A DNA stretch of 64,000 bases from positions 56,391-120,390 of the forward strand of contig KQ965861.1 in the NCBI GenBank assembly GCA_001574975.1. Direction: 5' to 3'. The number at the start of each line of letters is the position of its first letter. The stretch's first letter is position 1. This DNA comes from Gonapodya prolifera JEL478. Lineage: Eukaryota > Monoblepharomycota > Monoblepharidomycetes > Monoblepharidales > Gonapodyaceae. The notes beneath the pieces were generated by a model. It searched no databases. It saw nothing but the letters and a program-made list of their open reading frames with translations, and was not told the DNA's origin. Position numbers and translations under genes: made by a program. Positions 43,768 to 55,848 of this stretch are shown piece after piece.

Positions 43768-46439
43768 ATGGGCAACAACCGAGGCCGACGAGCCCGCAAC
43801 AAGCAAGGCCCTCCATCTCCACTTGAAGCTCCGAAATCCCTCACCGGAAAGGCCTCTGCGAAGGGAGATGGCAGCAAGAAGGGTCGGCCACTTAAAACGC
43901 CTAATGGAACCTCCACCTCCAAGGCACCGCGATTCCAATCCTCACCATCAAACAACGCCACCAAAGGATCCCAGAGCAACAGGAGTGGGAATAATGGGTG
44001 GGACGGGCAGAAATCGAAACGGAAGCGAGAAGACCATGAGGAAGTTACGGTGGAACCGAATGCAAAGGTATCCAAGGTGGGAGGAGCAGTGTCAAGTTGT
44101 AAAAAGGGAAGCGAAGGCTCTGTTGCGGATGTGCCCTCTCTTAAAAGGGCCAAGTGAGTTCACAGGTGGTGTCTTTCAACTTCTTTGTTCAAGAACTGGA
44201 CGGACCTCAACCCCATTAGACTATCTCTATCCGCTCCCAATTCTGGCAAGCTGAAAGATAAGCAAAATACTTCCTCCAAACCCACCAACGGAGTCAAACA
44301 AGGTGTGAAACCCTCCAAGAAGACCCCTTCTACTCCCGCGAAGGAATCGTCGGATGACGACGAGGATTTTGGTGACGATGATATGGATTTGCTCGGAGAG
44401 AGCGACGACGATCAGGACTTTGGTGTGGAGGCGAATAGCGATGAAGACGAAGGGAGCGACGAAAATAACCCCCAGGGTGTCGTGGTGGAATCGTTCGACG
44501 ACTGGGCAGCGCAGGACGAATCAAAGGACGATTCTAGTTCTTGGGCGGATGAAAATAGCGATGCAGAAGGAGATGACGATGAGGCACTCGGTGAGGATGA
44601 TGACTCGGATGCTATGAGTGATGAGGGAGGCATGGAGGATGGTGAAGAGCCTCAAGCTGGAGAGGAAGATGAGGTGGGACTTTTTGTTGTCATGGCGTCT
44701 CTCGCACTACTCATCGACTTTGAAGAACGATGGCGGCGATGACATAACCCTGAATCTCGTCGAGGATGACAGCGAAGAGGACACTCAGAACCGAGTACCT
44801 TCCGATATTCACGTCGTCAAAGAACAAATACACGAGGTTATTCGTATTTTGCAAGATTTCCGAACGCTTGGCAAAGGAGTGTGAGTTCTTTCCCAAATTC
44901 TTCTGCAACGCGACACTCACTGTTCATGTTCTCCAGACCCCGCTCTACATATGTCACCACTTTGACGCACCTCCTTGCCTCATACTTTTCGTACACTCCT
45001 TATTTGGTCTCGATTCTCACCCCGCTTTTCCCCATCACGGAGGTGCTTCCCTTTTTCGAGGCCAACGAAACCCCACGACCAGTGACCATCCGGACGAACA
45101 CGTTGAAGTCCACCCGGAGGGAACTTGTTGAGAAGCTGGAAGGACGTGGTGTAAGAGTTGGTCCTGTTGGAGGGTGGGAAAAGTCGGGTCTGGTTGTGTT
45201 CGAGAGCAAGGTTCCAATTGGTGAGTGCAAATACTGTTCCTCTTGTGTTCCTCAATCCAACTCTAGCCACACGTGCCAGGTGCCACTCCCGAGTATTTGG
45301 CGGGACACTACATGTTACAATCGCCCTCCTCCTTCTTGCCCGTTTTGGCTCTCGCTCCCACCGAAAACGAACGCGTTTTGGATATGTGTTCGGCACCTGG
45401 GGGCAAGACGACCCACATGGCCGCATTAATGCGGAACACTGGCTGCATTGTCGCGAACGATGCCAACAGAGCGCGGTGTAAGGGTCTCGTGGCCAACATT
45501 CAAAGATTAGGTACGTGAGACATCTTGGAGGCTGCAGGTGGCGCTGAATCTCACGTGTTCGATGTGCGTAAGGTGTGCGCAACGCTGTGGTGTCCAATTA
45601 TGATGCGCGCGAGTACCCGAAAGTGATGGGCGGCTTCGACCGAGTGCTGCTGGATGCTCCGTGCTCGGGGACAGGAGTCATCGCGAAAGATCAATCGGTC
45701 AAGGTTAACAAGGTATGATTTTCGTTCGATAAAACGGTTTGTTGCGCATGAGAAGAACCTTCGTCGTTTGAATTTCCAGTCCGAAAAAGACTTCCAAAAG
45801 CTGTCCGCCCTTCAAAAGGAATTGATCCTGCATGCCATCGATTCTGTGGATGCTCAAAGCGCGACTGGTGGCTACATCGTCTACTCCACATGTTCAGTTA
45901 CCGTGCAGGAAAACGAGGAGGTGGTGAATTACGCCTTGAGGAAACGGGATGTGAAACTTGTGGACACGGAGTTGGCGTTTGGGAAAGAAGGATATGTCAA
46001 GTGGGTCTTCGCACTCTTGCAGCGACATGACCGTCATTCTGATAGTTTCCTACTTTGATTTTATGGCCACGACTACAGCTTTTGTGGCAAGTCGTTCCAC
46101 CCATCGCTCAAGCTTACCCGACGGTATTACCCCCACACGAACAACATGGACGGCTTCTACGTTGCCAAGCTCAAGAAGCTGTCCAACAAGATCCCAAAGG
46201 GAAAGTCAGACGACGCGGGTGCAGAGCTCGACGCTGCGGAGGAGGTGTCTGTTGACGCCAGCAAACAGACCGAACCGACCTTTGACGATGATGCCGATGC
46301 GGAGATCATTCAAGGTAAGCGAGCGAACCACGTAAGATAATTTTCACTGTTTTTTCAAATCTCTCTGTTTGTCCCAGCCGCGAAGATCAAAAACTTGAAG
46401 AAGAAGGGTATCAAAGTGGTCCAGAAATCGAAGCCATGA
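43768..46439 (+). CDS. NOP2: Nop2: 25S/28S rRNA cytosine-C5 methyltransferase
   Basis: Nop2 methylates a cytosine in large-subunit rRNA and is needed for 60S assembly in the nucleolus. ATG at 43768. A basic N-terminal exon and a very acidic region (about 44345-44670, runs of Asp/Glu/Ser) precede the conserved part: IHEVIRILQDFRTLGKG, PRPVTIRTNTLKSTRREL, VPIGATPEYLAGHYMLQS, the SAM-binding VLDMCSAPGGKTTHMA, FDRVLLDAPCSGTGVIAKDQ, and the second catalytic cysteine in YIVYSTCSVTVQENEEVV. The C-terminus has RRYYPHTNNMDGFYVAKLKK and a Lys-rich end. Every family motif is present. About eight introns. Confidence 0.95.
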
Positions 46440-46570
46440 ACTCGCAGTTCGATCACACTTTACATGTATCGTAACATTTGCAAACATTCACAAGTAATCT
46501 AGGATATCCAAGCAAGTGCTCCTGCTCCCGCTCCTCCTCCACCCGACCCTGCTGCCCCATTCAATCTCTT

Positions 46571-48061
46571 TCATACTCCGAGCATAAGTTTCACAGACTT
46601 TGGCGTCGAGTCGTCCCCCAAATGCTTGGTAGTGTATCGCAGCGCGTTCAAGAGGTTCTCTCTTTCGTCCCCTGCACGCTCTTGGATGAGCTTGATTTGA
46701 GCACGTATCTGTGATGTATGAAAGGCGTCAGGTTACCCCTCCCACGTAAACATCCCCCACCCACACCACACCGCGCCCCCGATGTACGTACATTAATCAG
46801 CCCCACTTTCGCAAACGCCCCGTCCTTGTCGATGTGGTCGTACAAAACGCTGCACCCTATACACACGCGGAGGCAGTAGGCGACCATTTCAGGCGACGAG
46901 ACGCGGTCCTTGGCCACGGCGTTGTACGAGACCAGGGACATGATGCCCAAGCAGCTCGAAACGAGTTGGGACAAGTTGGGTGTGGCGGATTGGTTCTTCG
47001 AATGGCGTATTGAGATGGTTGTATGAGGTGTGTGAATTGGAGCTGCGTGCTTGTTACAACGTACCACTGTCACAAAATGTGTCGTACAGTCCGTGATCGT
47101 CTTGAGCATCGGGCCGGAGTGAGCGTAGAAGAGGGACATTCGTGAGGCGAGTTCGTCCGTGACAGGTAAGGGTTGCGTGGGCTGAAGGACAGAAGTTTAC
47201 AACGATGAGTCTTCTGCGACGGTGATCGACGGTGGACGCTGAGTTGAACTCACAGACTGGTTCATTTTCATCTTGCTCAGTGATCGGCGGTAGTATGAGA
47301 AGTCGTTTTGAATGGCGGGCTTGGACATCTGTTTTTGCGAATGGGTGCCGCGGGTGATGAAATCACACTTGACGTTGGGAAGTGAGCTTCTTTCGCACCT
47401 TTATATCATCGAACCTGGTCGCAAAGTGAAGAATGTCCACAAGCTGACGAGCGGTCGCTTGGTGGTGCCGCAGATTGTCCTCCACGTCACCCGCGCACAG
47501 GAGACCGAGGACTTTCGGTAGGGATCCCTCTAGAGGAATAACTCGAGTCACGTGGCTTTTCAGCCACAACAGTCTCGATCACGGACCTATTTTCCCACTG
47601 AACTCATAAAAGTCCCGCAACTTGGTCACGGCGGGTAAGAGCGATTTCCACGCCTCGTTTTCGGTCGCAGGCCCTGGATTACTTATGGCCTTGCGAATCA
47701 GGTCCGAGTTGCCCTCGTACCGCTGAAGCAGAGCGAGAATCTGAGGTGCTTCCCTCAGAACGTCATTGACCTCGTCGTAGTTTGCTTGTTCGGCGGGAGT
47801 GGGCTTGGCGTCTTGTGATATTAAAAGTCGATTTGCGCATATCAGTGTTTCGTTTTGGGTGTATCGGACACAATCAGAACGGGGCGAAGAGTTTCGTTCG
47901 CCACCATGGATGGGACGGGATCAATCACACCAAGCATTGAAGTTTCGAGCAGCCGCAAATCATACAACAGGCAACGCACTCTCAAAGTCGATCTGCAAGT
48001 CGTTGAAGTTGACACCGGTGTCGTCTCCCTTGGACAGCAAGACAGACAGCAGCGCTCCCAT
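46571..48061 (-). CDS. CYRI: CYRI/FAM49 family Rac1-binding protein
   Basis: CYRI proteins bind active Rac1 and oppose the SCAR/WAVE complex. ATG at 48061 (MGALLSVLLSKGDDTGVNFN), with the glycine at position 2 that is lipidated in animal members. Next are YDDVNDVLREAPQILALLQR, KSLLPAVTKLRDFYEFSGK, the KPAIQNDFSYYRRSLSKMKM block, ASRMSLFYAHSGPMLKTI, EMVAYCLRVCIGCSVLYDHI, DKDGAFAKVGLIN and a last exon ENLLNALRYTTKHLGDDSTP ending SVKLMLGV. About seven introns. SCAR/WAVE regulators are lost in Dikarya and kept in zoosporic fungi, which agrees with an early-diverging source. Confidence 0.88.
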
Positions 48062-48663
48062 TTGGATCTCCCGCGGTCAGCGACTGGAACACACACACGA
48101 AGAGCGATTTGCAATCAAGTCGAATGAATGACGCGGTGATTCCTGTTCCTCTGGAGATTCGGACAATGATGGTGCGTTCCTGAATGTGCTGTGGCCCGAT
48201 TAGCCTTGGCGAAGAGCTGCGAAAGCTACGTTCACTCATATACAACTCACCCAGCAGGTGGGGGAAACATGTCATTAAGGGCCAAAGACACGTGAACTAT
48301 GGAATTAAAATACGCAACACAGTAACATGTCATTTGCTATCGAGCTCTTCAATGCAAGCGTCCCTGCTGTCTACATTCTCCTTTCCCGTATTGGCACAGT
48401 GTTCGTTCTCTACTATGTACCTATGTGCCGTGCAGAGCTTGCCCGCTTGCACGACGGCACTCGGTATCGCCACCCATCCCACTGCAACCCAACTCGAAGA
48501 TTCAGTGTCGTCGGCCGCCCCTCCCCCCACCCCCACCCCCCTTCCCGTGGATCCACTGGAAGCTTCACTGAACACCCGACAAGCCCCTCTTCATGTCTTA
48601 GTAGGGGCCTCGATTGCATCACTTCTGTGGGAGGAAAACTCCCACTTCCTTCACTCGTCCACT

Positions 48664-49200
48664 TCACTCCAAGTCCGCTGTCCAAAACCGTTGTAAAACT
48701 CGCCCTGGATTTCCATCTGCGCTCGGTGATTTCGTCGACGGAAGAGATTGATCACCACCGTCCCCATTTTCCGATTCACCGTCGAGCGTGCCCTTAATCA
48801 CATCCTCCCCGCTCGGCTTCTCCCTGTTCGCCGCCTTCGCCATTCTCATCCGACCTCTAAAATCAAGCGTGTCAACCACTTCGTCGACAAGGGCGAATCC
48901 ATTGCCGACCGCGTCGACTTTGCTGGTGAGGGTATCGGCATCGGCGACGACTCTGTCCAGCATGCTGCCGGTGAGCGAAAGCGCAGGATCCCCCGTAGAC
49001 GCAAACTGCTTCGCGGCGTATGCGGGGGAGGAAAGGGACGTTTCGGCGACCGCGTTTCGTGTCACGGTGCGAGAAAGAGAGCAGAGGGAGCTCATAAGCT
49101 GCTGTGCGCGGGCAGTGACGGAGATGCGCGATGCGTCCATGTAGGAGTGAAGGACGTCTGGAGAGAGTGAAGTAGCCGCAGAAGAACGATGCTTTGACAT
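48664..49200 (-). CDS. Unknown helical protein, about 178 residues
   Basis: Single open frame from ATG at 49200 (MSKHRSSAATSLSPDVLHS). The middle has heptad-like spacing (LTGSMLDRVVADADTLTSKV, VDEVVDTLDFRGRMRMAKA), which suggests a coiled coil, and the end is polar and Gly/Asp-rich. No family was recognised. Start codon 61 bp from that of the divergent gene at 49261, with which it must share a promoter. Confidence 0.6.
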   Translation of the reverse strand: MSKHRSSAATSLSPDVLHSYMDASRISVTARAQQLMSSLCSLSRTVTRNAVAETSLSSPAYAAKQFASTGDPALSLTGSMLDRVVADADTLTSKVDAVGNGFALVDEVVDTLDFRGRMRMAKAANREKPSGEDVIKGTLDGESENGDGGDQSLPSTKSPSADGNPGRVLQRFWTADLE

Positions 49201-49260
49201 TGTGGTTGTTGCTTGTGGTTGACCGAACTTGACCACGGCAGTTCCCACTAACCAGCGACG

Positions 49261-50791
49261 ATGCAGGTCTTCACTCCTGGGCGGCGACTTTTCGAGGCTG
49301 GGGAACTCGTCCAATCACACATATTCCACCACCTGAGAATATCTGAGCTCTGGTCGCTCCGGACGGTTTCCAGGAACGTCCGGCAACATGTCCATACAGC
49401 GTGCATCCTCCGATTCAAGCGAGCTCTCGCGATCACGAAGCTCCCGCGGGAGCTGCGAGACTGCTTCTACCTCGTTTTGAAATCATTCGGGCTTCGCTTT
49501 GCTCTGGAACTCATCCCGCGTGATGTGGACCTCATGACCATGCTCGACATCATCGGCACCGCACCAAAACTGTCGCCGGCACAGGCGGGGCAGGTTTTTG
49601 CAAGGGCGGGGTTTGGTGGACAGCGCCGAGCGGTTGCGTTCTTGCGGAGGGCGTTTCGGGCGGCGACAGAGAAGGCCGAGTTCGACGCGGGAATCACGCT
49701 GGAGGAAGGGTGTCTGGTGAGCGAGTGGAGTGCCGCGGGTTCAAGTGCCATTTGACGTTGTGATTTATTTATTTTAGCCGCAGCCATCCGTAGAACTCAT
49801 CGACTACTCGTTGTTACCTCTAGAAGGGTTTCCAGCCTCACTCACCAACCACGACATGCGCACGATTCGCGATAGTCTTGTCTTCTATGACGCATCCAGC
49901 GCTTTTACCTACATGATAGACGACCTGCAAATCAGCAACATGAACATTCTTTCCGCCGCCGTGCGTCGAAGCGGCATCTCCCCGCGGGACCTCGTCATCG
50001 CCCTCTCCAACGCCATCGTGGCCCCGCAACCTCCCGACTTTGTAAACACGCACTCCATTGTGGCGCTCTTCATCATGCGGCGGATGTGGCACGACAGGGT
50101 GATTTCGCTTCGGGACTTTGTGTGGATGCTTGATTGGAGTTGCACACCGGACAATTTGCTCACCCTTGCCGTAATGCGGGGGACGAACTCGGACATTGTG
50201 GAGCTGTGGCGGCACTGTGATGGTCGACGCTACGTGTCGGGCGTCGTTGCGGTCAAGTCCGCCATACCTCGCAAGCACCTCGGGGAGACCATGGAGGATT
50301 TGTTCCAGGAGAAAGTCCCCACCACGTTGAGTTTCCATGACCGACTTGGGCTCCTCATGCGCTTTCTTTCCGGATCGGGACTTTCGGCTCGCCAAGCGTG
50401 GCGGGTGCTGGGCGCCGCGGCGAAGGAGCACTGGTCAGGGCGGAAAGGTGACGTTGTCGCGCTGTTCACGGCCTTGATCTCGTCGGCTGCCGACGACGTT
50501 TATATATCTCCCGGAACGTCTCCGGAATTCCTTCGTCTCGGCATTCCCGAAGCGGCTGCGGTGTTTCTATCAGTCGTGTACAACCTGGATGTTGAGCGAA
50601 GTAACATCAATGGAAACATTAAACTGGCCGAGGACCTCATTCGGCTACCATTGAAGAAGGACGTTTTCGAACGCATTCTAGGGGGTATAAATATGACGAA
50701 TACGGGTGCACAGGATCTGATTCAGACTATGCGTGATGCTGCTTCTCGCAGGATTGAAGCTATTCAGGCGCGGTATGGTGTTTTGGGATAA
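49261..50791 (+). CDS. Unknown protein with a possible F-box-like N-terminus
   Basis: ATG at 49261. The start reads FEAGELVQSHIFHHLRISEL, WSLRTVSRNVRQHVHTAC, which resembles an F-box helix pattern (...L...I..hL...dL.....Vsr..r...). One intron (about 49716-49778, gtgagc...tttattttag) joins EEGCL to PQPSVELIDYSLLP. The remaining 330 residues are largely helical with Leu/Arg-rich stretches (RDLVIALSNAIVAP, LMRFLSGSGLSARQAWRVLG) and no recognised domain. Ends RIEAIQARYGVLG. Confidence 0.65.
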
Positions 50792-51025
50792 TCTGATTCG
50801 TAGTCAAGACACAACTTGTGATTGTAAATATCTGTAACGAGCTGTTTTGCCTTTTGCGCTACGTTCACAATGTAACAAAAAGATTACACGACTTCCATGC
50901 AATAAAAATGCAAAAAAATTATATAATACGAAGTCAATTGGGTGCATTAAGAGACCCTGCGGAATGCGCTCTCTTCGATACCGTTGCCTTTGTCTGGGGT
51001 GTTTGTGGTCATTCATGTCTTTGAA
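50792..51025. other. Convergent 3' ends
   Basis: A short AT-rich interval between two converging genes; no gene seen. Confidence 0.4.
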
Positions 51026-54000
51026 TCACATTCTCCACGAAAGACGCGAGGCAGCACTGACCTCTTCACTCTTATCACCATTTCCAAATGACTCGGTATC
51101 ATCTCTGTCGGTCCGGAACCCCTCCAAACTCGCCCGCGCCCGCTCCCTGCAGGCCTCGTTGTTATTGCTGGCAGCGTCATTCACCGTAGTCCAGCTATAG
51201 GCTCGAGAGAGATTGCCGCCTGATCCAGCTTTGGCTGATTCGCTCCGACTGTGTGGCCCCGACTTGTCCCCCTCTACTTTGTCACCAGATGACACTTTTC
51301 TTCCGGTTCCGGCGCCTTGAGCTTGGACTCGTCTTTGTCTCGTCTTCTTCAAGAACTCTTTGTTCCATCGAAGAGCATCGATGTTCGACACGGAGGTTGA
51401 GGCTGCTACAGCGGGACCGACAGAGGGTAGGTCGATTCGAGAATCCTCGGGAGTCGACAGGAGAATAGCGGTCACATCAGAAGAGTGAATCAAATCATCC
51501 GCAGTCTCTATTGCTTCTCGGAAATCCTAAACGTAGGATAAGTGAAGAGAGTTCAAGAGAGGGCATTAGTCATCTCACCTCAGTCCATTTTTCCAGTAAA
51601 TCTCGAGACTCCACCCAAAATATGTAGACCTCTCCTTTTGTCTCCACTGCAAAGGAATATCCAGGTGTCGTCGCTGAAGTGCCGGATGCTGGCGAATCTC
51701 TGTCCCTCGTTGTCGTCCGGGTCCTGATCCTAGAGTGAAAGGTTTCTTTTTCACGTTCCACCGGCTCTCCTGGACCATTGGGTGAGCTTTGTGACATCGT
51801 TGTGTCAGCCACAAAAACTCGGGCCCCCTCCAAGCCCACCGTGTGTATCACTGAGAGTTTTACGGTGCTGCTTCTAAACAAACCACCTCGCGATCTTTCC
51901 TGCACTCGTTTGGTCAGCAAGAAGTTATCGGCAAAGAGAAACAGATAACCTGGCGACACATCCTCGATTCTGAAAGGATGCCGTAAGATGACAGGGATTG
52001 GGTCAACATCTTGACTCGAGGATCCCTGAGACGCAAGGAGCGTGAACGGCGAAGTCCCATCCGCGTCTTGAGTTTCCCTTCCTTCTGCACGAGACTTGTT
52101 CCACGTGGAGAACATGAGTTCTCCCTCACCAATATAGCGTTCTTGTGTCTGCGACAGATGCAATCCAGATCCCATTGCTCCCGCTACTGGCTTGCTCGAG
52201 AGCTGATTCAAAGACTTTTGCTGGAGTCTTTCAATCTTGGATTTGCTTTCGTTGTACTTTTTCGCGCGATTGACCAGTTTTGCTGCCTCTCGGACAAGGT
52301 CGAGCGCGAGGACCAGGCGATCGTACTCTGGATGATTTAGCCAGGTGTGTTTTATGAGATCTTTTAGAAGAAGCTCATATCGTGGGATGCTTATTTTCAT
52401 AGTGTCAGCGCAGGTGTCTGTTCACAATTTAAACATAACCGAAACATACCGTTGGATAGGAAGTATCAAGAAAGAGTTCAAATCGTTTCTTTTTGTCACA
52501 CGAACCCCTCCCGCCGTTTCCAGAAAGCTCTCAAAGGCCTGAACTTTTTTGCATCGTTCTTCTCGAGCAATCATTGTTGAAGTCACCCAGGATCACAAAA
52601 CGTTGCGATTCCGGCTCACCTATTGTTTCATGGGACGCTTCAAAGCCATTACAGTATGGAATGTAGACGTATAGCCACATGCACTGGATGTAGAGTTGGT
52701 AACTGTCTCATTCATTAGAGTGCATTGAAAACGTACCATCCTCAAAAATGTTTCTGCAATGACTGTATTTTCATCCCAGCTTTTGGTTGCCTCCCGAAGC
52801 TCTTCAAGAAATACCCTGTGTTTTTCCAAAATGTCCTCGATGTTTCCAAAGATACTTTCGACTTCTACTTTCCCTATTCCTCCCTTTTTCATTGGATTGT
52901 CGAAGATGGCTCTCATTGGCTTAAGAAAAACTTTGATAGCTGTCTCAAGCCCAGAGACGTAACTCGTTTCAGTTCCGAGCAGTTCCATGACTACTCTCGT
53001 GCGATGCGGCTGCAGTTTTGCAACAAGACGGGAGTGTCGAATACTTGACGCGGTTCTACGAGCTATACACCCTCGAATAACAGCTTGAATTAAGACCACT
53101 TTTGGAAGCATAGGATCCCAAGCAAGGGCCCTAAGTCATGGGTGGCCTGCTCAGCTTCAATGACGTGGGGAGTAAGAAGTGAAGAACTAACCATTGCCTT
53201 CTCCACCATCGTTGTAAGCGAATGACATGCTGCTCTCGAGTGTAAATGACTTTGAAGACTTTAGGAGGTATTGCTGGGTCGGCTTGCTTGTCGGGCTGCA
53301 CGACATCGTTCACTGAGTCGATATCGTTGGTTACACTCGCCGCTTCTTTTTGTAAGGTCTTGACCCTCCGAAGAAGTGTGCCGCTCTTGCTTCCCGTACC
53401 GGCCAATGAGTTTCTTCGACGATCAACCGAACCACCAAGTGCCACGACGGATGCAACATCAATGGCAGCCTCAATGTACTTGATCCAGACAATCTTGTCT
53501 TCCTCCGACGCAGCTTGGATTTCGGTGACTACTCGACGTTCATTGTCGCTGCGCCCATCCCCAAATGCGCTCAACACTCGGTTCAGGACTGAGACTCGGA
53601 AAGCTTCCGACGCTGCCGCGACAGCACCAGCCCAACTAAGCCCTGAGCTGGTAGTGTCGGTCGCGGCGTCTTGTTCCAGTGGTGGGAAGCCTTCGGCGAT
53701 GTTGTCCGAGACGTCACTCATGGTGGACTGAAGGCGAGAAAGATTTGATGTCTCATCATTTGAGGGGGCCGACTCCAGTGTGTTGCCCGGATATTCTCCT
53801 GTTTCAATTGCTCCAGCTGTCATAGATCTTGAACCGAGTGTTGGAGGAGTGATCCTAAATTGAGCCCCGATCCCAAGTGATGCCATGTCGGTTCTCTGAA
53901 GCTTGGATCCACTTCCAGCTCGAACCGTCCTTCCTCGCCGCAGGCTAGATCTCCTGGCGCCCTTATCATAGACAACAAATGCATGGCATGTGTCCGTCCG

Positions 54001-55697
54001 AAGTGAGTCCCCGACACGCATTGTGGATGAGATGGGTAGTCGTAGTAGAGGTGACAGGGTTACAGTAGCGGATCTGTGTTCCGTTGACGCCGCAAAACTT
54101 TTAATCTAAACAATTGCGATGGATATGTGAAAGTCCCGCAGAAACAGGTTGATCGCACTTTACAAACCGTCTCGGTGTCATAAACGAGTAGCTCTGTTCT
54201 CGCCTGAAGTCCTGACAAATCGCGGTCCAGTGGGTTTTCGTTTGTCCGCAAAGGTTCAGATGTCACATCAAGCAAAGCCCAACCATCGATCCAACATGCA
54301 CCGGGAGAGAAAAATCCCGCTGACGGCCGGTACAAGCGCACTGGACCTGCCAGTGAGAGTGGTTGTTCGGGAAAGTATGTCAAAGAAGCGCCGTTCGATA
54401 TCGGCGAAGTGGGAAGGAGGTTGCGTCCTGTCATGCCGACGGTTGGTGTGGACATTCCTGTGCCAGTGCGGAGAAGATCCCAGCCATTCCAACTTTCTAA
54501 AAAACCAGGAGCTGAAGCAGGAGTGAGTTTTGCCCGGGAGGATGTGTCCACGCCTGTACCGACGGATTGAACAGACACCGCAAGACTAGATTTCCCAACC
54601 GATCCAGCGCGTGCCAGCTTCAAAGTTGGTTCACGCGAGATTGTGAGATCGAGTTGGGAAGACACTTCAGACGAGGAGGACTTGGCCTTGGTTGTGTTTT
54701 CTTGGTGATTGGAAGCGAAGAGACTCTCGGCTGTCTCCCCTACATTATGAAGGGGCGATGAGATCCAAAGAATGGATCCAGGAGATGCCCACTTTCCCCC
54801 CATGTAGGATGACATGCTCGATGAAGCCACGTCGGTGGAAGCGTTAGATACATTGAGGAAAGTCGAATCTGAAGCTGGGGAGGGATCTTCATCGGCGATA
54901 CTTCCAGACTTGGGAAGACTAGAAATGCCGAGAAAATTTGCCTTTGCGTCTGCTGGTAGTCTTTCATGGTCGTGGTTAACCGCTACCGCTGAATGGTGCG
55001 ACTGGTTCGGCTCAGAACTTGAGGGTTGTGAGGGCATCCCGGCAGGAGGATGCAACGAGTCATAGCGGGGGGGTATCAGCGAGATGGTTGGGGACGTCTT
55101 CAGCGGGACTGCTTTGGAGTTTCCTGAAGATGTTTGGACAGGTCCGGCGAGCGAGTCTTTACGTGGTGGGGTTTGCGTGTCACGAACGCGCCGAGACACT
55201 CCTCTAGACACAGGAAGAGAAAATTCCCTCGATAGTTGGGGGGAGACAGCATTTCCTCCTGGAATGTTTGGTGACAAATCGAGAACCGTGTCTATGGAAC
55301 GGTCAGACGTCGCCGATGGCTTCACGGGCGTTCCGCGACGCGAAAATTCATCTTCGCGAGATTGGCGTCGAGTCTTTGTGAAAAGTGATGCTGGTTCTTT
55401 TGGGTGGTGTGGAACCAAATTCGGGAGGATTGGATTTGCATCCCCAGCCACCGTCTCCGGAGAGACCAATCCATTGATCGAGGGTGGATTGAGGGTCGTT
55501 GCGGTGTCCACTGTCGCGATGCTCGCCTTTCGCAAGCCCACGAGAGCTTCAGACTGAGAGGGCATGCCTTTCGTCTGCTGCCCAGCAATTCTGATCGAAG
55601 AGTTCCGCCCAATAAGCGCTGATACCTCGACTCGCGAATCAGAGCGCGTTCTATCTCGGTGGTAAGTTTGCGGGGAGCCGCGTCCAGGCCCAGTCAT
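51026..55697 (-). CDS. Rho GEF with PH - IQ - DH - PH architecture
   Basis: Rho GEFs load GTP onto Rho-family GTPases. ATG at 55697 (MTGPGRGSPQTYHRD); about 430 residues of Ser/Pro-rich region, then a first PH-type domain: AGPVRLYRPSAGFFSPG..., ELLVYDTET, CHAFVVYDKGARRSSL, and the end helix EEDKIVWIKYIEAAID (about 53500). IQ-like motifs follow: RLQRWWRRQW and VVLIQAVIRGCIARR (about 53100). The DH domain begins RVVMELLGTETSYVSGLETA and FLKPMRAIFDNP, with EVESIFGNIEDILEKHRVFL, and after further exons LPIQRISRYELLLKDLIKHT, the DH signature. The second PH domain has VSPGYLFLFADNFLLTKR and EVYIFWVESRDLLEKWTE. A Ser/Lys-rich tail ends RLSWRM. Neighbouring frames are one gene because domain parts are split over them. 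Confidence 0.85.
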
Positions 55698-55848
55698 TCG
55701 GGTTTTCAAGTTGGTGGGCTGTTATGACTGCATCTACTTAAAGTACTATACTTTCATCAAACAACATCCTACAAGTATCTTATATTGCGAACTGCCAGAC
55801 TAAAGTATATATTGTAATGCGAATGAGTAGAGCGACTTTCATGACCAT
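55698..55848. other. Short intergenic gap
   Basis: About 150 bp between the Rho GEF start codon and the 3' end of the SOD gene; the Rho GEF promoter must lie here or in the SOD 3' end. Confidence 0.4.
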
